Shown here: positions 16,785 through 24,530 of the stretch, piece after piece | How positions within the stretch are numbered: the first letter of the stretch is position 1 | Layout of the letters: the number at the start of each line of letters is the position of its first letter | Origin: Dactylosporangium sucinum | Lineage (GTDB): Bacteria > Actinomycetota > Actinomycetes > Mycobacteriales > Micromonosporaceae | Direction: 5' to 3' | Assembly: GCF_014647515.1 (NCBI RefSeq) | Contig: NZ_BMPI01000097.1 | Span: forward strand, 1-35,437 | Length of the DNA: 35,437 nucleotides | Made by a program: the position numbers and the translations under genes | Notes under the pieces: generated by a model | What the model was told of the DNA's origin: nothing | The model's database searches: none | What the model saw: only the letters and a program-made list of their open reading frames with translations

Positions 16785-18017
16785 TCAGGCCTGGATAGTG
16801 ATGATTCGGGTGAATTCGTGCAGCAGGTCGAAACCATCCCAGACACCCGCGAACGTCAACGCCTGGCCGAACGGCACGATGCGGTCGATGCCGCGACCGG
16901 CCAGGGTGGTCACGAAGTCGTCGAGCTCGGTCATCGTGAAGCCGAACTGCGCCAGGGTCTGGTCCTTGCGCTGGATCGCCGGGGCCAGCTCGGCGAGCGA
17001 GCCGAGCGTCACGTGGCAGATCGTGCCGGCCCCCAGCCATTCCCGCTGAACGAAGCCGAGGTCGGCCAGCTCCACGTTGGCGACCGCGTTGCCGGCGAAG
17101 GCGACGCGCGTCGCGGCGCCGGTCGCGGCCAGCCCGTACGTGGCGACGTACTTCTCGACGGCCATCGCCGCGTCGACCGACCAGCCGCGCTGCCCGACGA
17201 CCTCGCCGAGCAGCTCCGTGAACTCGGCCTTGGCCACGTCGGCCGCGGCTGGGTCGCCGATCCAGAACAGGTCGCGCGGGGAGGAGCAGGCGGCCTGGTC
17301 GAACCAGTACAGGTCGTTGGCGAAGCCGTCGGCCGCCGCGCGGCGCTGGGCCGGGGTCGCGGCCCGCCAGCCGGCGACCGAGACGGCCGCGAACGAGGAG
17401 CGGTCCGGAAAGGCCAGGTCGCGGGCGAGCGGCGGCACCGCAAAGGTGCGCAGCGCGTTGACCGACTGGTCGCCGCCCCACAGGACGCGCAGGTCGCAGG
17501 CCGCCATGAGGGCGCCGGTGAGCGCGTCGTCGCGGTCGTAGGTGACCATCCGCTGGGTCTGCGCGATCGCCGGGTGGGCGTCGGCGAGCACGTCGTTGAG
17601 CGCCTCCAGGACGGTCTGGGCGGCGCCCGCCGAGCGGTTGGAGACGCGCACGATGTTGTGGTTGCCGGCGAGGGCCGACAGCGCCCAGGAGTACACGAAG
17701 ATCGTGTCCACGTTGGCCGGCGGGAAGTGCAGGACCAGCCCGCGCGGGGCCCGGCGGTGGCCGGCGGCGCCGTCGCCGAGGCGCTCGACCGCCTTGGCCA
17801 GCTCGCTCTTGCGCAGGAAGAAGCCGAGCGAGCCCAGCTCGGGGTGGCGGCGGGCCAGGTCGGGCTTGAGCAGGCGGCGGGAGAACGCGATCAGGAAGTC
17901 GCGGACGCGCTCGTCGCCGACGGTCAGCCGGCCACCGGCCGGCTCCTGGGTGACCTCGGCGATCAGTCGGTCGACCGACCGAATTTCGGCACCGGCCGGG
18001 AAGCGCGCGGTGATCAC
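16785..18017 (-). CDS. LuxC-family acyl thioester reductase (fatty aldehyde-forming)
   Basis: 410 residues. The aldehyde-dehydrogenase-like fold has PRGLVLHFPPANVDTIF at about 91-107, WGGDQSVNALR at 180-190, and the active Cys244 in QAACSSPRDLFW, the LuxC acyl-cysteine position. LuxC reduces an acyl group, received from LuxE, to the aldehyde with NADPH. GTG start overlapping the luxE stop (GTGA). There is no luciferase (luxA/luxB) or LuxD in the window, so bioluminescence is not implied. Related luxC-luxE pairs occur in polysaccharide and glycolipid loci of other bacteria. The substrate here is unknown; the ACP encoded in the same operon may carry it. Confidence 0.92.
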   Translation of the reverse strand: MITARFPAGAEIRSVDRLIAEVTQEPAGGRLTVGDERVRDFLIAFSRRLLKPDLARRHPELGSLGFFLRKSELAKAVERLGDGAAGHRRAPRGLVLHFPPANVDTIFVYSWALSALAGNHNIVRVSNRSAGAAQTVLEALNDVLADAHPAIAQTQRMVTYDRDDALTGALMAACDLRVLWGGDQSVNALRTFAVPPLARDLAFPDRSSFAAVSVAGWRAATPAQRRAAADGFANDLYWFDQAACSSPRDLFWIGDPAAADVAKAEFTELLGEVVGQRGWSVDAAMAVEKYVATYGLAATGAATRVAFAGNAVANVELADLGFVQREWLGAGTICHVTLGSLAELAPAIQRKDQTLAQFGFTMTELDDFVTTLAGRGIDRIVPFGQALTFAGVWDGFDLLHEFTRIITIQA

Positions 18018-19060
18018 GCCGCCGCCTGGAAGGTGTCGCTGCAGCCGCGGGCCTCGGCGCGCGGCAGGCGGCCGAGGATCGAGAACCGCTTGCCCGGCCA
18101 TGCGCCGTCGTCGATGCCGTGCACCACGCCGAGGTCCTCGGTGAGCAGGACGTGCCCGGGGTACGACTCGGGGAGGGTGCTCACCACCTCGACCAGCCCG
18201 GGCCTGCCGGGCGGCAGCGGCTCCCACGTGACGGGGTCGCGGATCACGACGTCGGCGAAGTCCGGGCAGTACAGCGAGTTGCCGTCCGGTCCCTCGAGGT
18301 ACACGACGCCGATCTGCTCGACCATGCCGTAGAAGTTGTGGATCCGCGTGAGGCCGGTGTCGGCCTGGAACGCGCGGCGGAACTCGGCGTTGTCGACCTG
18401 GCGGTCGACCAGCTTCTTCCAGCCGCCGGAGTGGACCAGGACGCCGTTGCTGAGGTCGAGGCCGTGGTCGCGGGCGAGCTCGTACAGGTACAGCCACACC
18501 ATGAACGTGAAGCCGAAGATCAGGAACGGCCGGTCGCCGTGCTTGGCCAGGAAGCCGCGCACGGCCTCCACGTCGGGGCGGTCGTGCTCGTCGAGGACCC
18601 ACACGTGGTCCCGGCCGAAGGTCACCATGCCCAGCACGCCGGCGCCCCGCGCGCTGAACGAGCGGCGGTTCTTGATGATCGCCGTCGAGTCGACGATGAG
18701 CATCGGCAGCCGCTTCGGGCCGAGGACGGTCTGCAGGGTCTGGCCGAGCATGCGGGTCTGCGCCGCGGCGGCGTCCTTGTCGAGGTAGATCCGGCTGACG
18801 TCGCCGGTCGTCCCGCTGGAGGTCAGCACCTTGAAGACGGCGTCGTCCGGGATGCTCTTGAGCTCCTGGGTCTTGAACAGCCGCACCGGGAGCCACGGCA
18901 GGTCGGAGATCGCGTCGTACCGCCGGCCGCGCGCATGCCCGATCGCGTTCAGGATGTTGTCGTAGGCGGCGCCGCCGGACCGGTGCCGCTCGGTGAGCTC
19001 GACCAGCCGGGGCAGCAGCTGGGCCTCGCGTTCGGACTGCGCCAACGTGAAGACACTCAT
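18014..19060 (-). CDS. LuxE-family acyl-protein synthetase
   Basis: 348 residues. The adenylate-forming motif SSGTTGD lies at 81-87. A central core has HNFYGMVEQIGVVYLEG and NSLYCPDFADVVIRDP. Near the end is ARGCS with Cys340, matching the LuxE cysteine that accepts the acyl group. LuxE activates a carboxylic acid with ATP and hands it through this cysteine to LuxC. Both ends overlap neighbours by four bases (ligase upstream, luxC downstream), so the proteins are likely made in step, as expected for a reductase complex. Confidence 0.92.
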   Translation of the reverse strand: MSVFTLAQSEREAQLLPRLVELTERHRSGGAAYDNILNAIGHARGRRYDAISDLPWLPVRLFKTQELKSIPDDAVFKVLTSSGTTGDVSRIYLDKDAAAAQTRMLGQTLQTVLGPKRLPMLIVDSTAIIKNRRSFSARGAGVLGMVTFGRDHVWVLDEHDRPDVEAVRGFLAKHGDRPFLIFGFTFMVWLYLYELARDHGLDLSNGVLVHSGGWKKLVDRQVDNAEFRRAFQADTGLTRIHNFYGMVEQIGVVYLEGPDGNSLYCPDFADVVIRDPVTWEPLPPGRPGLVEVVSTLPESYPGHVLLTEDLGVVHGIDDGAWPGKRFSILGRLPRAEARGCSDTFQAAA

Positions 19061-20406
19061 CGCGCCGCCTCCAGCGCTCGATAGTCGACCTTGCCGTTGC
19101 TCAGCAGCGGCAGCGCGGCGACGCTGCGCACCTCGAAGCCGGACCAGTGCAGCTTGAGCCGGTCGGCGAGGTCCTGCCGCAGCCGGCTCGGGTCGTTGCC
19201 GTCCTGGGCGACGAAGACGACGATCTTGTCGTCGCCGGCCACCGCGGCGGCCGGGCCGGGGAGCATGCCCTCGATGTCGTCGAGGTTGAGCCGGACGCCG
19301 AACACCTTGCCGAACCGCTTGAGGCGGCCGTCGATGTACAGGTATCCATCGGCGTCGAGGTGGCCCAGGTCGCCGGTCTCCAGCAGCCCGCCCTGGTCGT
19401 CGCCGCGGGCCAGGTCGGCGGCCGTCTCGGCGTAGCCGAGCATGACGTTGGGCCCGCGGTAGAGCACCTCGCCGCGCACGTCGGCGCCGGTGGTCTCGGT
19501 GCCGTCGTCGAGCCGCACGCTGAGCCGCCCGCCGGGCACCGCCGGGCCGACCGACCCGAGCTTCTCCGCGAGGCGGTCGGCCGGGAGCGTCGTGAGCCGC
19601 GGTGCCGCCTCGGTCTGCCCGTACATCACGAACAGCCGGCCCGACACGGCGCTCATCCGCCCATGGAAGTCCTCGACCAGCTCGGGCCGCAGCCGTCCAC
19701 CGGCCTGGGTGAGCGTGCGCAGCGCCGGGTACTTCGCCGGATCGAAGCGCAGGCGTTTCAAGATTTCGTACTGCGACGGCACCAGCGCCAGCGAGGTGAC
19801 GCCGAACGTGTTGACCGCCGGCCAGAACGGCCGCCCGAGCAGGCCATCGGCCTCGACGACCAGGGTCGCCCCGGCCGCGAGGTGGGTGTTGAGCACCGAC
19901 ATGCCGAACGAGTAGTAGAACGGCAGGCTGCTGATCGCCACGTCGTCGCCGGTGATGCCGAGCGCCGCGACGATCGACGCGGTGTTGGCCAGGATCGCGG
20001 CCCGCGACAGCCGGACCAGCTTCGGGTTGCCGGTCGAGCCCGACGTCGCCAGCAGGACGGCCAGGTCGGGGTGGGCGGCAGCGGCCGGTGACTCGCGGAC
20101 CCAGCGGTCGCCGTCGACCCGGTAGCCCTTCGGCGCCTCGTCGGGCAGCGGCCCGGCGACCACGGCCGGCTCGAACCGGTCGACGAAGTCGGTCAGCACC
20201 TCGGCCGGCAGGGCCGGATCGAGCAGCGCGAGCGGCCGGCCGGACTCGAAGGCGTCCACATAGCGCAGGACCGCGTCGACGGTGGTCGGCATCCGCAGGA
20301 AGACCACCCCGGGCGGCGCGTCGGCGAACGCGCCCGTCGCGTGCGGAACCACGACGGCGCCGGTGGCGGCGTCGATCAGCCGGGCGCCCGGGTGCAGCAG
20401 CGTCAT
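19057..20406 (-). CDS. AMP-dependent acyl synthetase/ligase
   Basis: 449 residues, shorter than the usual 500-550 because the N-terminal part is compact. Adenylation motifs are complete: LLATSGSTGNPKL at 118-130, MYGQTEAAPR at 261-270, ETGDLG with DGRLKRFGKVFG at 343-370, and the catalytic lysine 439 in LLSNGKVDY. It should activate an acid to acyl-AMP and pass it to CoA or to the ACP of this operon. A second ATP-dependent activator beside LuxE is notable: one may load the ACP and the other feed LuxC. ATG overlaps the SDR stop by four bases. Confidence 0.9.
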   Translation of the reverse strand: MTLLHPGARLIDAATGAVVVPHATGAFADAPPGVVFLRMPTTVDAVLRYVDAFESGRPLALLDPALPAEVLTDFVDRFEPAVVAGPLPDEAPKGYRVDGDRWVRESPAAAAHPDLAVLLATSGSTGNPKLVRLSRAAILANTASIVAALGITGDDVAISSLPFYYSFGMSVLNTHLAAGATLVVEADGLLGRPFWPAVNTFGVTSLALVPSQYEILKRLRFDPAKYPALRTLTQAGGRLRPELVEDFHGRMSAVSGRLFVMYGQTEAAPRLTTLPADRLAEKLGSVGPAVPGGRLSVRLDDGTETTGADVRGEVLYRGPNVMLGYAETAADLARGDDQGGLLETGDLGHLDADGYLYIDGRLKRFGKVFGVRLNLDDIEGMLPGPAAAVAGDDKIVVFVAQDGNDPSRLRQDLADRLKLHWSGFEVRSVAALPLLSNGKVDYRALEAAR

Positions 20407-21146
20407 ACGACGAGACCGCCGTCGACGCCGATCACCTGGCCCGTCACGAACCGGGCATGGTCGGAGAGCAGGAAGGCCACGACGTCGGCCACGTCCTCGG
20501 GCTCGCCGAGCCGGCGCAGCGCGGTCGCGGCGACCCGCTCGGCGCGGCCGGCCTCGTCGAGGGAGTCGAGCATCTCGGTGGCGATGAAGCCGGGGGCCAC
20601 CGCGTTGACCCGGATGCCGGCCGGGCCGAGCTCCTTGGCGGCGGCGCGGGTGAAGCCGGCGACGGCGGCCTTGGTCGCGCCGTAGACCACCTGGCCGGCG
20701 GCGCCGGACGTGCCCATCACCGACGACAGCAGGACGACCGCCGGGCTGGTGCCGCGCCGCAGCAGCTTGACCGCGGACTGGACGGTGTGGGTGGCGCCGA
20801 CGGCATTGACGGCGAACAGCCGCTCGACGGCCGCGTCGCTCATCATGCCGAGCAGGCCGGCCTCGTGGACGCCGGCGTTGACGACCAGGGCGTCGAGCCG
20901 GCGGTGCCGCTCGAACACGAGCCGCATCATGGCCTTGACGTCGGCCGCCTGGCTCACGTCCCCGTGGACGACGAGGGCGTCGACGCCCAGCTCGTCGGCC
21001 GTCGTCTTCGCCGAGCCCTCGCGCTGCCCGTGCAGGACCAGCTGGTAACCCTCCGTGGCGAGGCGGCGGGCGACGGCCCGGCCGATGCCGCGCGACGACC
21101 CGGTGACCAGCGCGACCCGCTGCGGCGCCTCAGCCGGTGAGCTCAA
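20403..21146 (-). CDS. SDR-family 3-oxoacyl-ACP reductase (FabG-like)
   Basis: 247 residues. TGSSRGIG at 15-22 binds NADP(H). NAG at 90-92, Asn114, Ser142, Tyr155 and Lys159 (YGATK) form the catalytic set, and the end VTGQVIGVDGGLVV is typical of FabG. No ATG or GTG precedes the conserved start. TTG at 21146 is the only usual start codon and lies inside the end of the ACP gene, giving a 17-base overlap. It would reduce a 3-keto group on the ACP-bound chain. No ketosynthase is encoded nearby, so the keto substrate must come from primary metabolism or the function differs. Confidence 0.9.
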   Translation of the reverse strand: MSSPAEAPQRVALVTGSSRGIGRAVARRLATEGYQLVLHGQREGSAKTTADELGVDALVVHGDVSQAADVKAMMRLVFERHRRLDALVVNAGVHEAGLLGMMSDAAVERLFAVNAVGATHTVQSAVKLLRRGTSPAVVLLSSVMGTSGAAGQVVYGATKAAVAGFTRAAAKELGPAGIRVNAVAPGFIATEMLDSLDEAGRAERVAATALRRLGEPEDVADVVAFLLSDHARFVTGQVIGVDGGLVV

Positions 21147-21375
21147 CGTCGTGCTTCCCGAGGATCTCGACGGCCTTGTCGAACGAGCTCAGGTCGATGA
21201 CCTCGTCCGTGTCGATCATGACGTCGAACGCGTCCTCGATCTCGGCCACGAGCGTCAGGTGGGCGAGCGAGTCCCACTGCTCGATCCCCCGATACTCAAG
21301 CTTGTCGACATCGAAGTCCTCCGGGAGGCCAAGCGCGGTGCGGAAGGCGACACGGAGCCGGTCGAGGTTGCTCAT
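21130..21375 (-). CDS. Acyl carrier protein
   Basis: 81 residues, acidic, four-helix ACP size. Ser36 in EQWDSLAHL is the phosphopantetheine attachment site, followed by the recognition helix LTLVAEIEDAFDV and DEVIDLSSF. ATG at 21375. It is the first gene of the minus-strand operon ACP, SDR, ligase, luxE, luxC and probably the GT2. It diverges from the GNAT gene across 90 bp. It probably carries the acyl group handled by the following enzymes. Confidence 0.93.
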   Translation of the reverse strand: MSNLDRLRVAFRTALGLPEDFDVDKLEYRGIEQWDSLAHLTLVAEIEDAFDVMIDTDEVIDLSSFDKAVEILGKHDVELTG

Positions 21376-21377
21376 CA

Positions 21378-21401
21378 GATCAGGGTCCTGTTCGATCAGG
21401 G
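21378..21401. promoter_or_regulatory. Two direct GATCAGGG copies in the ACP/GNAT divergent gap
   Basis: GATCAGGG occurs at 21378-21385 and 21394-21401, 16 bp start to start. This is just upstream of the ACP start and within the 90-bp region that must hold promoters for both directions. It may be an activator site; the second copy could equally be chance. Confidence 0.25.
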
Positions 21402-21465
21402 CGCATGCGGGTCCGCCAGCGAGTGTACCGTTGGCGAGCGGTTCAACGACCCGGGAGGTTTCCAG

Positions 21466-21966
21466 GTGCTGCGCGACGCCCGCGAATCGGACGTGGAGAC
21501 CATCCGCACCTGGCGGAACCATCCGAAGACCCGGGGTGCGAGCATCTACACCGCATACATCACCCCCGAGGGTCACGCTCAGTGGTGGGCCAACGTGCAG
21601 GCCGACCCGTCCCGGCGGGTGCTGATTTTCTCGTACCACGGGATCGACTCCGGCGTGGTGACCTTCAACGACCACGACCCGGACGCCGGCACCGCCGAGT
21701 GGGGCTTCTTCCTCGACGTCGACGGCCTGACCGAGCGCGGCGAGCTGCTGCCGGCCTGGATGGAGCTGGAGAAGGCGGCCGTCGCCTACGCGTTCGACGA
21801 CCTGAAGCTCACGTCGTTCGGCGGGCGGACGCTGGCCTGGAACAAGCAGGTGATCGGGCTGCACCGCCGGTTCGGCTTCGTCGAGGTCCCCGAGCGCCGC
21901 TACACGATCGAGATCGACGGCCAGGACCAGCTCGTCGTCTGGACCGAGAAGTCGCGTACAACCTGA
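21466..21966 (+). CDS. GNAT N-acetyltransferase, PseH/WecD-like (amino-sugar type)
   Basis: 166 residues of GNAT fold. RDARESDVETIRTWRNHP opens the domain in the style of PseH and related amino-sugar acetyltransferases. The TWRNHP near the start and AVAYAFDDLKLTSFGGRTLAWN followed by LHRRFGFVEV are typical. The enzyme would move an acyl group from acyl-CoA (or ACP) to an amino group on a nucleotide sugar. GTG at 21466 with GGGAGG 7 bases before; the frame is open upstream but without family sequence. The WecE product (8194) is a plausible acceptor. It diverges from the ACP operon. Confidence 0.85.
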   Translation: MLRDARESDVETIRTWRNHPKTRGASIYTAYITPEGHAQWWANVQADPSRRVLIFSYHGIDSGVVTFNDHDPDAGTAEWGFFLDVDGLTERGELLPAWMELEKAAVAYAFDDLKLTSFGGRTLAWNKQVIGLHRRFGFVEVPERRYTIEIDGQDQLVVWTEKSRTT

Positions 21967-22022
21967 CGTGACCCCGGACCCGTCAAAGGGTGGACCAAAT
22001 CCCCCGAGGGAGGGCGCCACGG

Positions 22023-22550
22023 ATGGGCCGGGACCCAGCAGGTGCGGAGCAGGAATATGTCGAGTACGTCACGGCGCGGCTGCCGGCGCTACGCCGTCTC
22101 GCGTACTCGCTGACCGGCGACTCGCACCGCGCTGACGATCTCGTCCAGCAGACCATCACCACGCTGTTCGTGCGGTGGTCGAAGATCCGCCAGGCCGATC
22201 ACCTGGATCGATACGTGCGCAGCATGCTGGTGAACGCCTTCGTCGACGAGCGCCGTCTCGGCTGGGCGAGGGTGCGGCTCTTCGCGGAGCCGCCGCCGGT
22301 GGCCGCACCCGAGCCGGACAGCGTGGAGGACCGCTCGGTCCTGCGCGCCGCGCTGGCCCAGGTGCCGCGCCGCCAGCGGGCGGTGCTGGTGCTGCGGTTC
22401 ATCCAGGACCTGCCGGTCGCCGAGGTTGCCGAGATCCTCGGCATCTCGGCCGGCACGGTGAAGAGCCAGACCTCCCACGGGCTCGCGGCGCTGCGGCGAC
22501 TGCTCGGCGAGCAGCCGCTGGCGGCCCTGACCAGCACCCAGGAGCGGTGA
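22023..22550 (+). CDS. ECF RNA polymerase sigma factor, SigE family
   Basis: 175 residues. Region 2 lies at about 12-85 (RLAYSLTGDSHRADDLVQQ and RYVRSMLVNAFVDERR) and region 4 at about 105-162 (LPVAEVAEILGISAGTVKSQTSHG in part). The acidic linker is short. ATG at 22023 follows GAGGGAGGG by 8 bases and is preferred to an upstream in-frame GTG at 21990. It directs transcription of a small regulon. The next gene begins two bases after its stop and encodes a membrane-anchored protein, the usual place of its regulator. Confidence 0.93.
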   Translation: MGRDPAGAEQEYVEYVTARLPALRRLAYSLTGDSHRADDLVQQTITTLFVRWSKIRQADHLDRYVRSMLVNAFVDERRLGWARVRLFAEPPPVAAPEPDSVEDRSVLRAALAQVPRRQRAVLVLRFIQDLPVAEVAEILGISAGTVKSQTSHGLAALRRLLGEQPLAALTSTQER

Positions 22551-22551
22551 A

Positions 22552-23763
22552 GTGCACCTTGACGAGTCCAACGCCGGCGACCTGCTGGGCACACTCTCCC
22601 AGGAACCACCCCGTCCGTCCTCGATCGACGTCGGCCGCGCGATGCGCGAGGGCCGGCGCCGCCGCCGGGCCCGCCGGGCGGCGCTGACCAGCGGCGCGGC
22701 GGGTTTCACCGCGCTGGCGCTGGCGGCGTTGCCGATCGGCCTGCGATCCATCGGTACCAGTAAATCGGACATCTCGGAAAGGACGAGCACGTCGCCGTCG
22801 GTCGCGGCCAGCGCCGCGCCCACCGCCGCGCCGAGCCCATCCGCCTCCGCCTCGCCTTCCAAGGCGCCCGCGCGGCTGCCCACGTCCTGCACGGTCGATC
22901 GGCTCCCGATCCCCGACAACGTGCCGAAGTCGATCGTCACCGCCGCCGACCCGACCGGACGCCTGGTGTTCGGGCGGTCGTACCCCGGCAACGGCACCCA
23001 GCAGGTCCTGCTGTGGACGAACGGCAAGGCGTCCAAGGTGGACGTCCCCGGCGACGATCAGGCGATGCATTCGGTCAACGCGGCCGGCGTGGCCGTCGGC
23101 CACAGTTACGTCGACGGCGAGCCGGTCGCCTGGCTGTACCGCGACGGCCGGGTGAGCGAACTGCCCGCGGGCCGCAGCGCCGAGGCGCAGGGCATCAACG
23201 CGAGCAACGTCATCGTCGGCGAGCGCGCCGGCCGGCCGGTCCGCTGGGCCAGCCCGACGGCGGAGCCGATATCCCTGGAGGTACCGCCGGACGCGCAGGG
23301 CGGCGCTGCGCGCGCGGTCGACGACGACGGCACCGCGGTAGGCTACGTGTACGTCGGGACGAACCGCGTGGCCTACGCCTGGACGCCCGACGGCAAGGGA
23401 CGACCACTCGCGTCCGGCGACGACTCGGCCGCCTTCACGGTGCGCAACGGCTGGGCGACCGGTCTGCACGGCAGCAGCGGCATGCGCTGGAACCTCCACA
23501 CCGGCGCGGCCGAGTCCGTGCCGGGCATGCAGATACGCCCGAGCACGGCCAACGCGTCGGGCTGGATGGTGGGCACCGACCCGCAGGGCAGGGGCGTGCT
23601 GACCGGCGCGGGCACGTCGGTACGGCTGCCGGATCTGTTCCTGCACAAGGCTGACGAGTTCAGCAACCTGCCGGAGACGCTCAGCGACGACGGGCGGGTG
23701 ATCGCCGGCCAGGCCAACGACGCCGCGGGCGCCCTCTACGCCGCCGTCTGGCACTGCCGCTAA
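22552..23763 (+). CDS. Membrane-anchored HAF-repeat protein, probable partner of the ECF sigma factor
   Basis: 403 residues. A cytoplasmic N-terminus of about 43 residues ends in a run of arginines. One membrane span follows at about 44-65, then a Ser/Ala/Pro linker (75-108) and an outside domain of about 290 residues. The outside domain is made of repeats such as HSVNAAGVAVGHSYVDGEP and QGINASNVIVGERAGRP, the HAF pattern, likely a beta-propeller. Cys113 and Cys402 at its two ends could form a closing disulfide. GTG starts two bases after the sigma stop. There is no zinc-type HxxxCxxC anti-sigma motif, so anti-sigma action is inferred from position and topology only. Confidence 0.8.
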   Translation: MHLDESNAGDLLGTLSQEPPRPSSIDVGRAMREGRRRRRARRAALTSGAAGFTALALAALPIGLRSIGTSKSDISERTSTSPSVAASAAPTAAPSPSASASPSKAPARLPTSCTVDRLPIPDNVPKSIVTAADPTGRLVFGRSYPGNGTQQVLLWTNGKASKVDVPGDDQAMHSVNAAGVAVGHSYVDGEPVAWLYRDGRVSELPAGRSAEAQGINASNVIVGERAGRPVRWASPTAEPISLEVPPDAQGGAARAVDDDGTAVGYVYVGTNRVAYAWTPDGKGRPLASGDDSAAFTVRNGWATGLHGSSGMRWNLHTGAAESVPGMQIRPSTANASGWMVGTDPQGRGVLTGAGTSVRLPDLFLHKADEFSNLPETLSDDGRVIAGQANDAAGALYAAVWHCR

Positions 23764-23778
23764 CCCTCCACCACTCAC

Positions 23779-23985
23779 CGCGTCCGCCCAGCGCCTCCGC
23801 GAGCCGCGTCCACCCACGACGCCCGCGAGCCACGTCCACCCACCGCGTCCACCCACGACGCCCGCGAGTGACGTCCACCCACTGCTTCCGCCCACCGCCT
23901 CCGCGAGCCGCGTCCATCCACCACGCCCGCGAGCCACGTCCGCCCGCCACCTCCGCCCGCCACGTCCGCCCACGACGTCCCGAGC
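23779..23985. repeat. Imperfect 13/26-bp tandem repeat (GTCCRCCCAC-type)
   Basis: About fifteen degenerate 13-bp units follow one another, of the form CGCGTCCACCCAC alternating with GACGCCCGCGAGC, so many pairs read as a 26-bp unit. Examples are CGCGTCCACCCAC at 23806-23818 and again near 23844. There are no unique spacers, which rules out a CRISPR array. Confidence 0.75.
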
Positions 23986-24152
23986 CGTTCCCGTCCCTCC
24001 ACATCTCCGCGTCCGCCCGGCGCCCCGCCTACGCGCGCGGCACCTCCACGCCTCCGCGTTCACCCGCCGCCCCGCCGGCCCCTTACCCTTCCGCTCCGCC
24101 CGCGCCTCGTCCCTCCACCCGTCCGCCTCCGCCCCTCTACGTCCGCTCCACA

Positions 24153-24232
24153 GCGTCGATCTTGGAGTTGTGGTGGTTGACAAACCCGGACATCGTGGGA
24201 GTGTCCTGGCACCACAACTGCAAGATCGGCGC
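24153..24232. repeat. 80-bp inverted repeat (GATCTTGGAGTTGTGG-type hairpin)
   Basis: The left arm CGATCTTGGAGTTGTGGT (24157-24174) pairs with 24211-24228 with one mismatch. Further outer pairs extend to 24153 and 24232, leaving a loop of about 34 nt. Palindromes with GATC near the outer edge also occur at 10004 and 29226. This one is a different subfamily, with a longer loop. It lies inside the minisatellite region. Confidence 0.8.
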
Positions 24233-24236
24233 AAAG

Positions 24237-24319
24237 GCGAGCGGACGCACGAGGCGAGCGGACGCACGAGGACGCGGAGGGGCGCGGCGAGCGGACGCAC
24301 GAGGACGCGGAGGGGCGCG
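24237..24319. repeat. Two perfect 33-bp tandem copies plus a partial copy
   Basis: A unit beginning GCGAGCGGACGCACGAG runs 24254-24286 and again, identical, 24287-24319. A truncated copy of its first 17 bases is at 24237-24253. The array starts five bases after the inverted repeat. Confidence 0.85.
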
Positions 24320-24370
24320 GCGACGGAGGGCCCGCGGGGCGGAGGCGGCGCGGGGCGGGCGGAGGCGGCA

Positions 24371-24433
24371 CGCGGAGGGGCGCAGGCGACGCGCGGAGGG
24401 GCGCAGGCGGCACGCGGAGGGGCGCAGGCTGCG
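24371..24433. repeat. Three near-identical 21-bp tandem copies
   Basis: Units starting CGCGGAGGGGCGCAGGC lie at 24371-24391, 24392-24412 and 24413-24433 and differ only in the last four bases. The GCGGAGGGGCGC core is shared with the 33-bp unit upstream, so the arrays probably derive from each other. Confidence 0.85.
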
Positions 24434-24444
24434 CGGGCAGGGCG

Positions 24445-24530
24445 GAGGCGGCGCCGGGCCGAGGCGGCGCCGGGCCGAGGCGGCGCCGGGCCGAGGCGGC
24501 GCCGGGCCGAGGCGGCGCCGGGCCGAGGCG
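24445..24530. repeat. Five perfect 16-bp tandem copies plus a partial sixth
   Basis: GAGGCGGCGCCGGGCC is repeated exactly at 24445, 24461, 24477, 24493 and 24509, then decays after 24530. GGCGCC in each unit is self-complementary, so the array can fold on itself. It ends about 55 bases before the stop of the FAD oxidase gene. Confidence 0.9.

Noticed and set aside
16785..19060. Bioluminescence (lux) operon
   Set aside because: Only luxC- and luxE-type genes occur; luxA, luxB and luxD are missing, so light production is not supported.
23779..23985. Possible CRISPR array
   Set aside because: Units are 13 bp, contiguous, and have no unique spacers; no cas gene is in the window.
24177..24182. 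TTGACA -35-like hexamer in the loop of the 24153 hairpin
   Set aside because: No TAnnnT hexamer at a suitable distance downstream and no gene to be transcribed.
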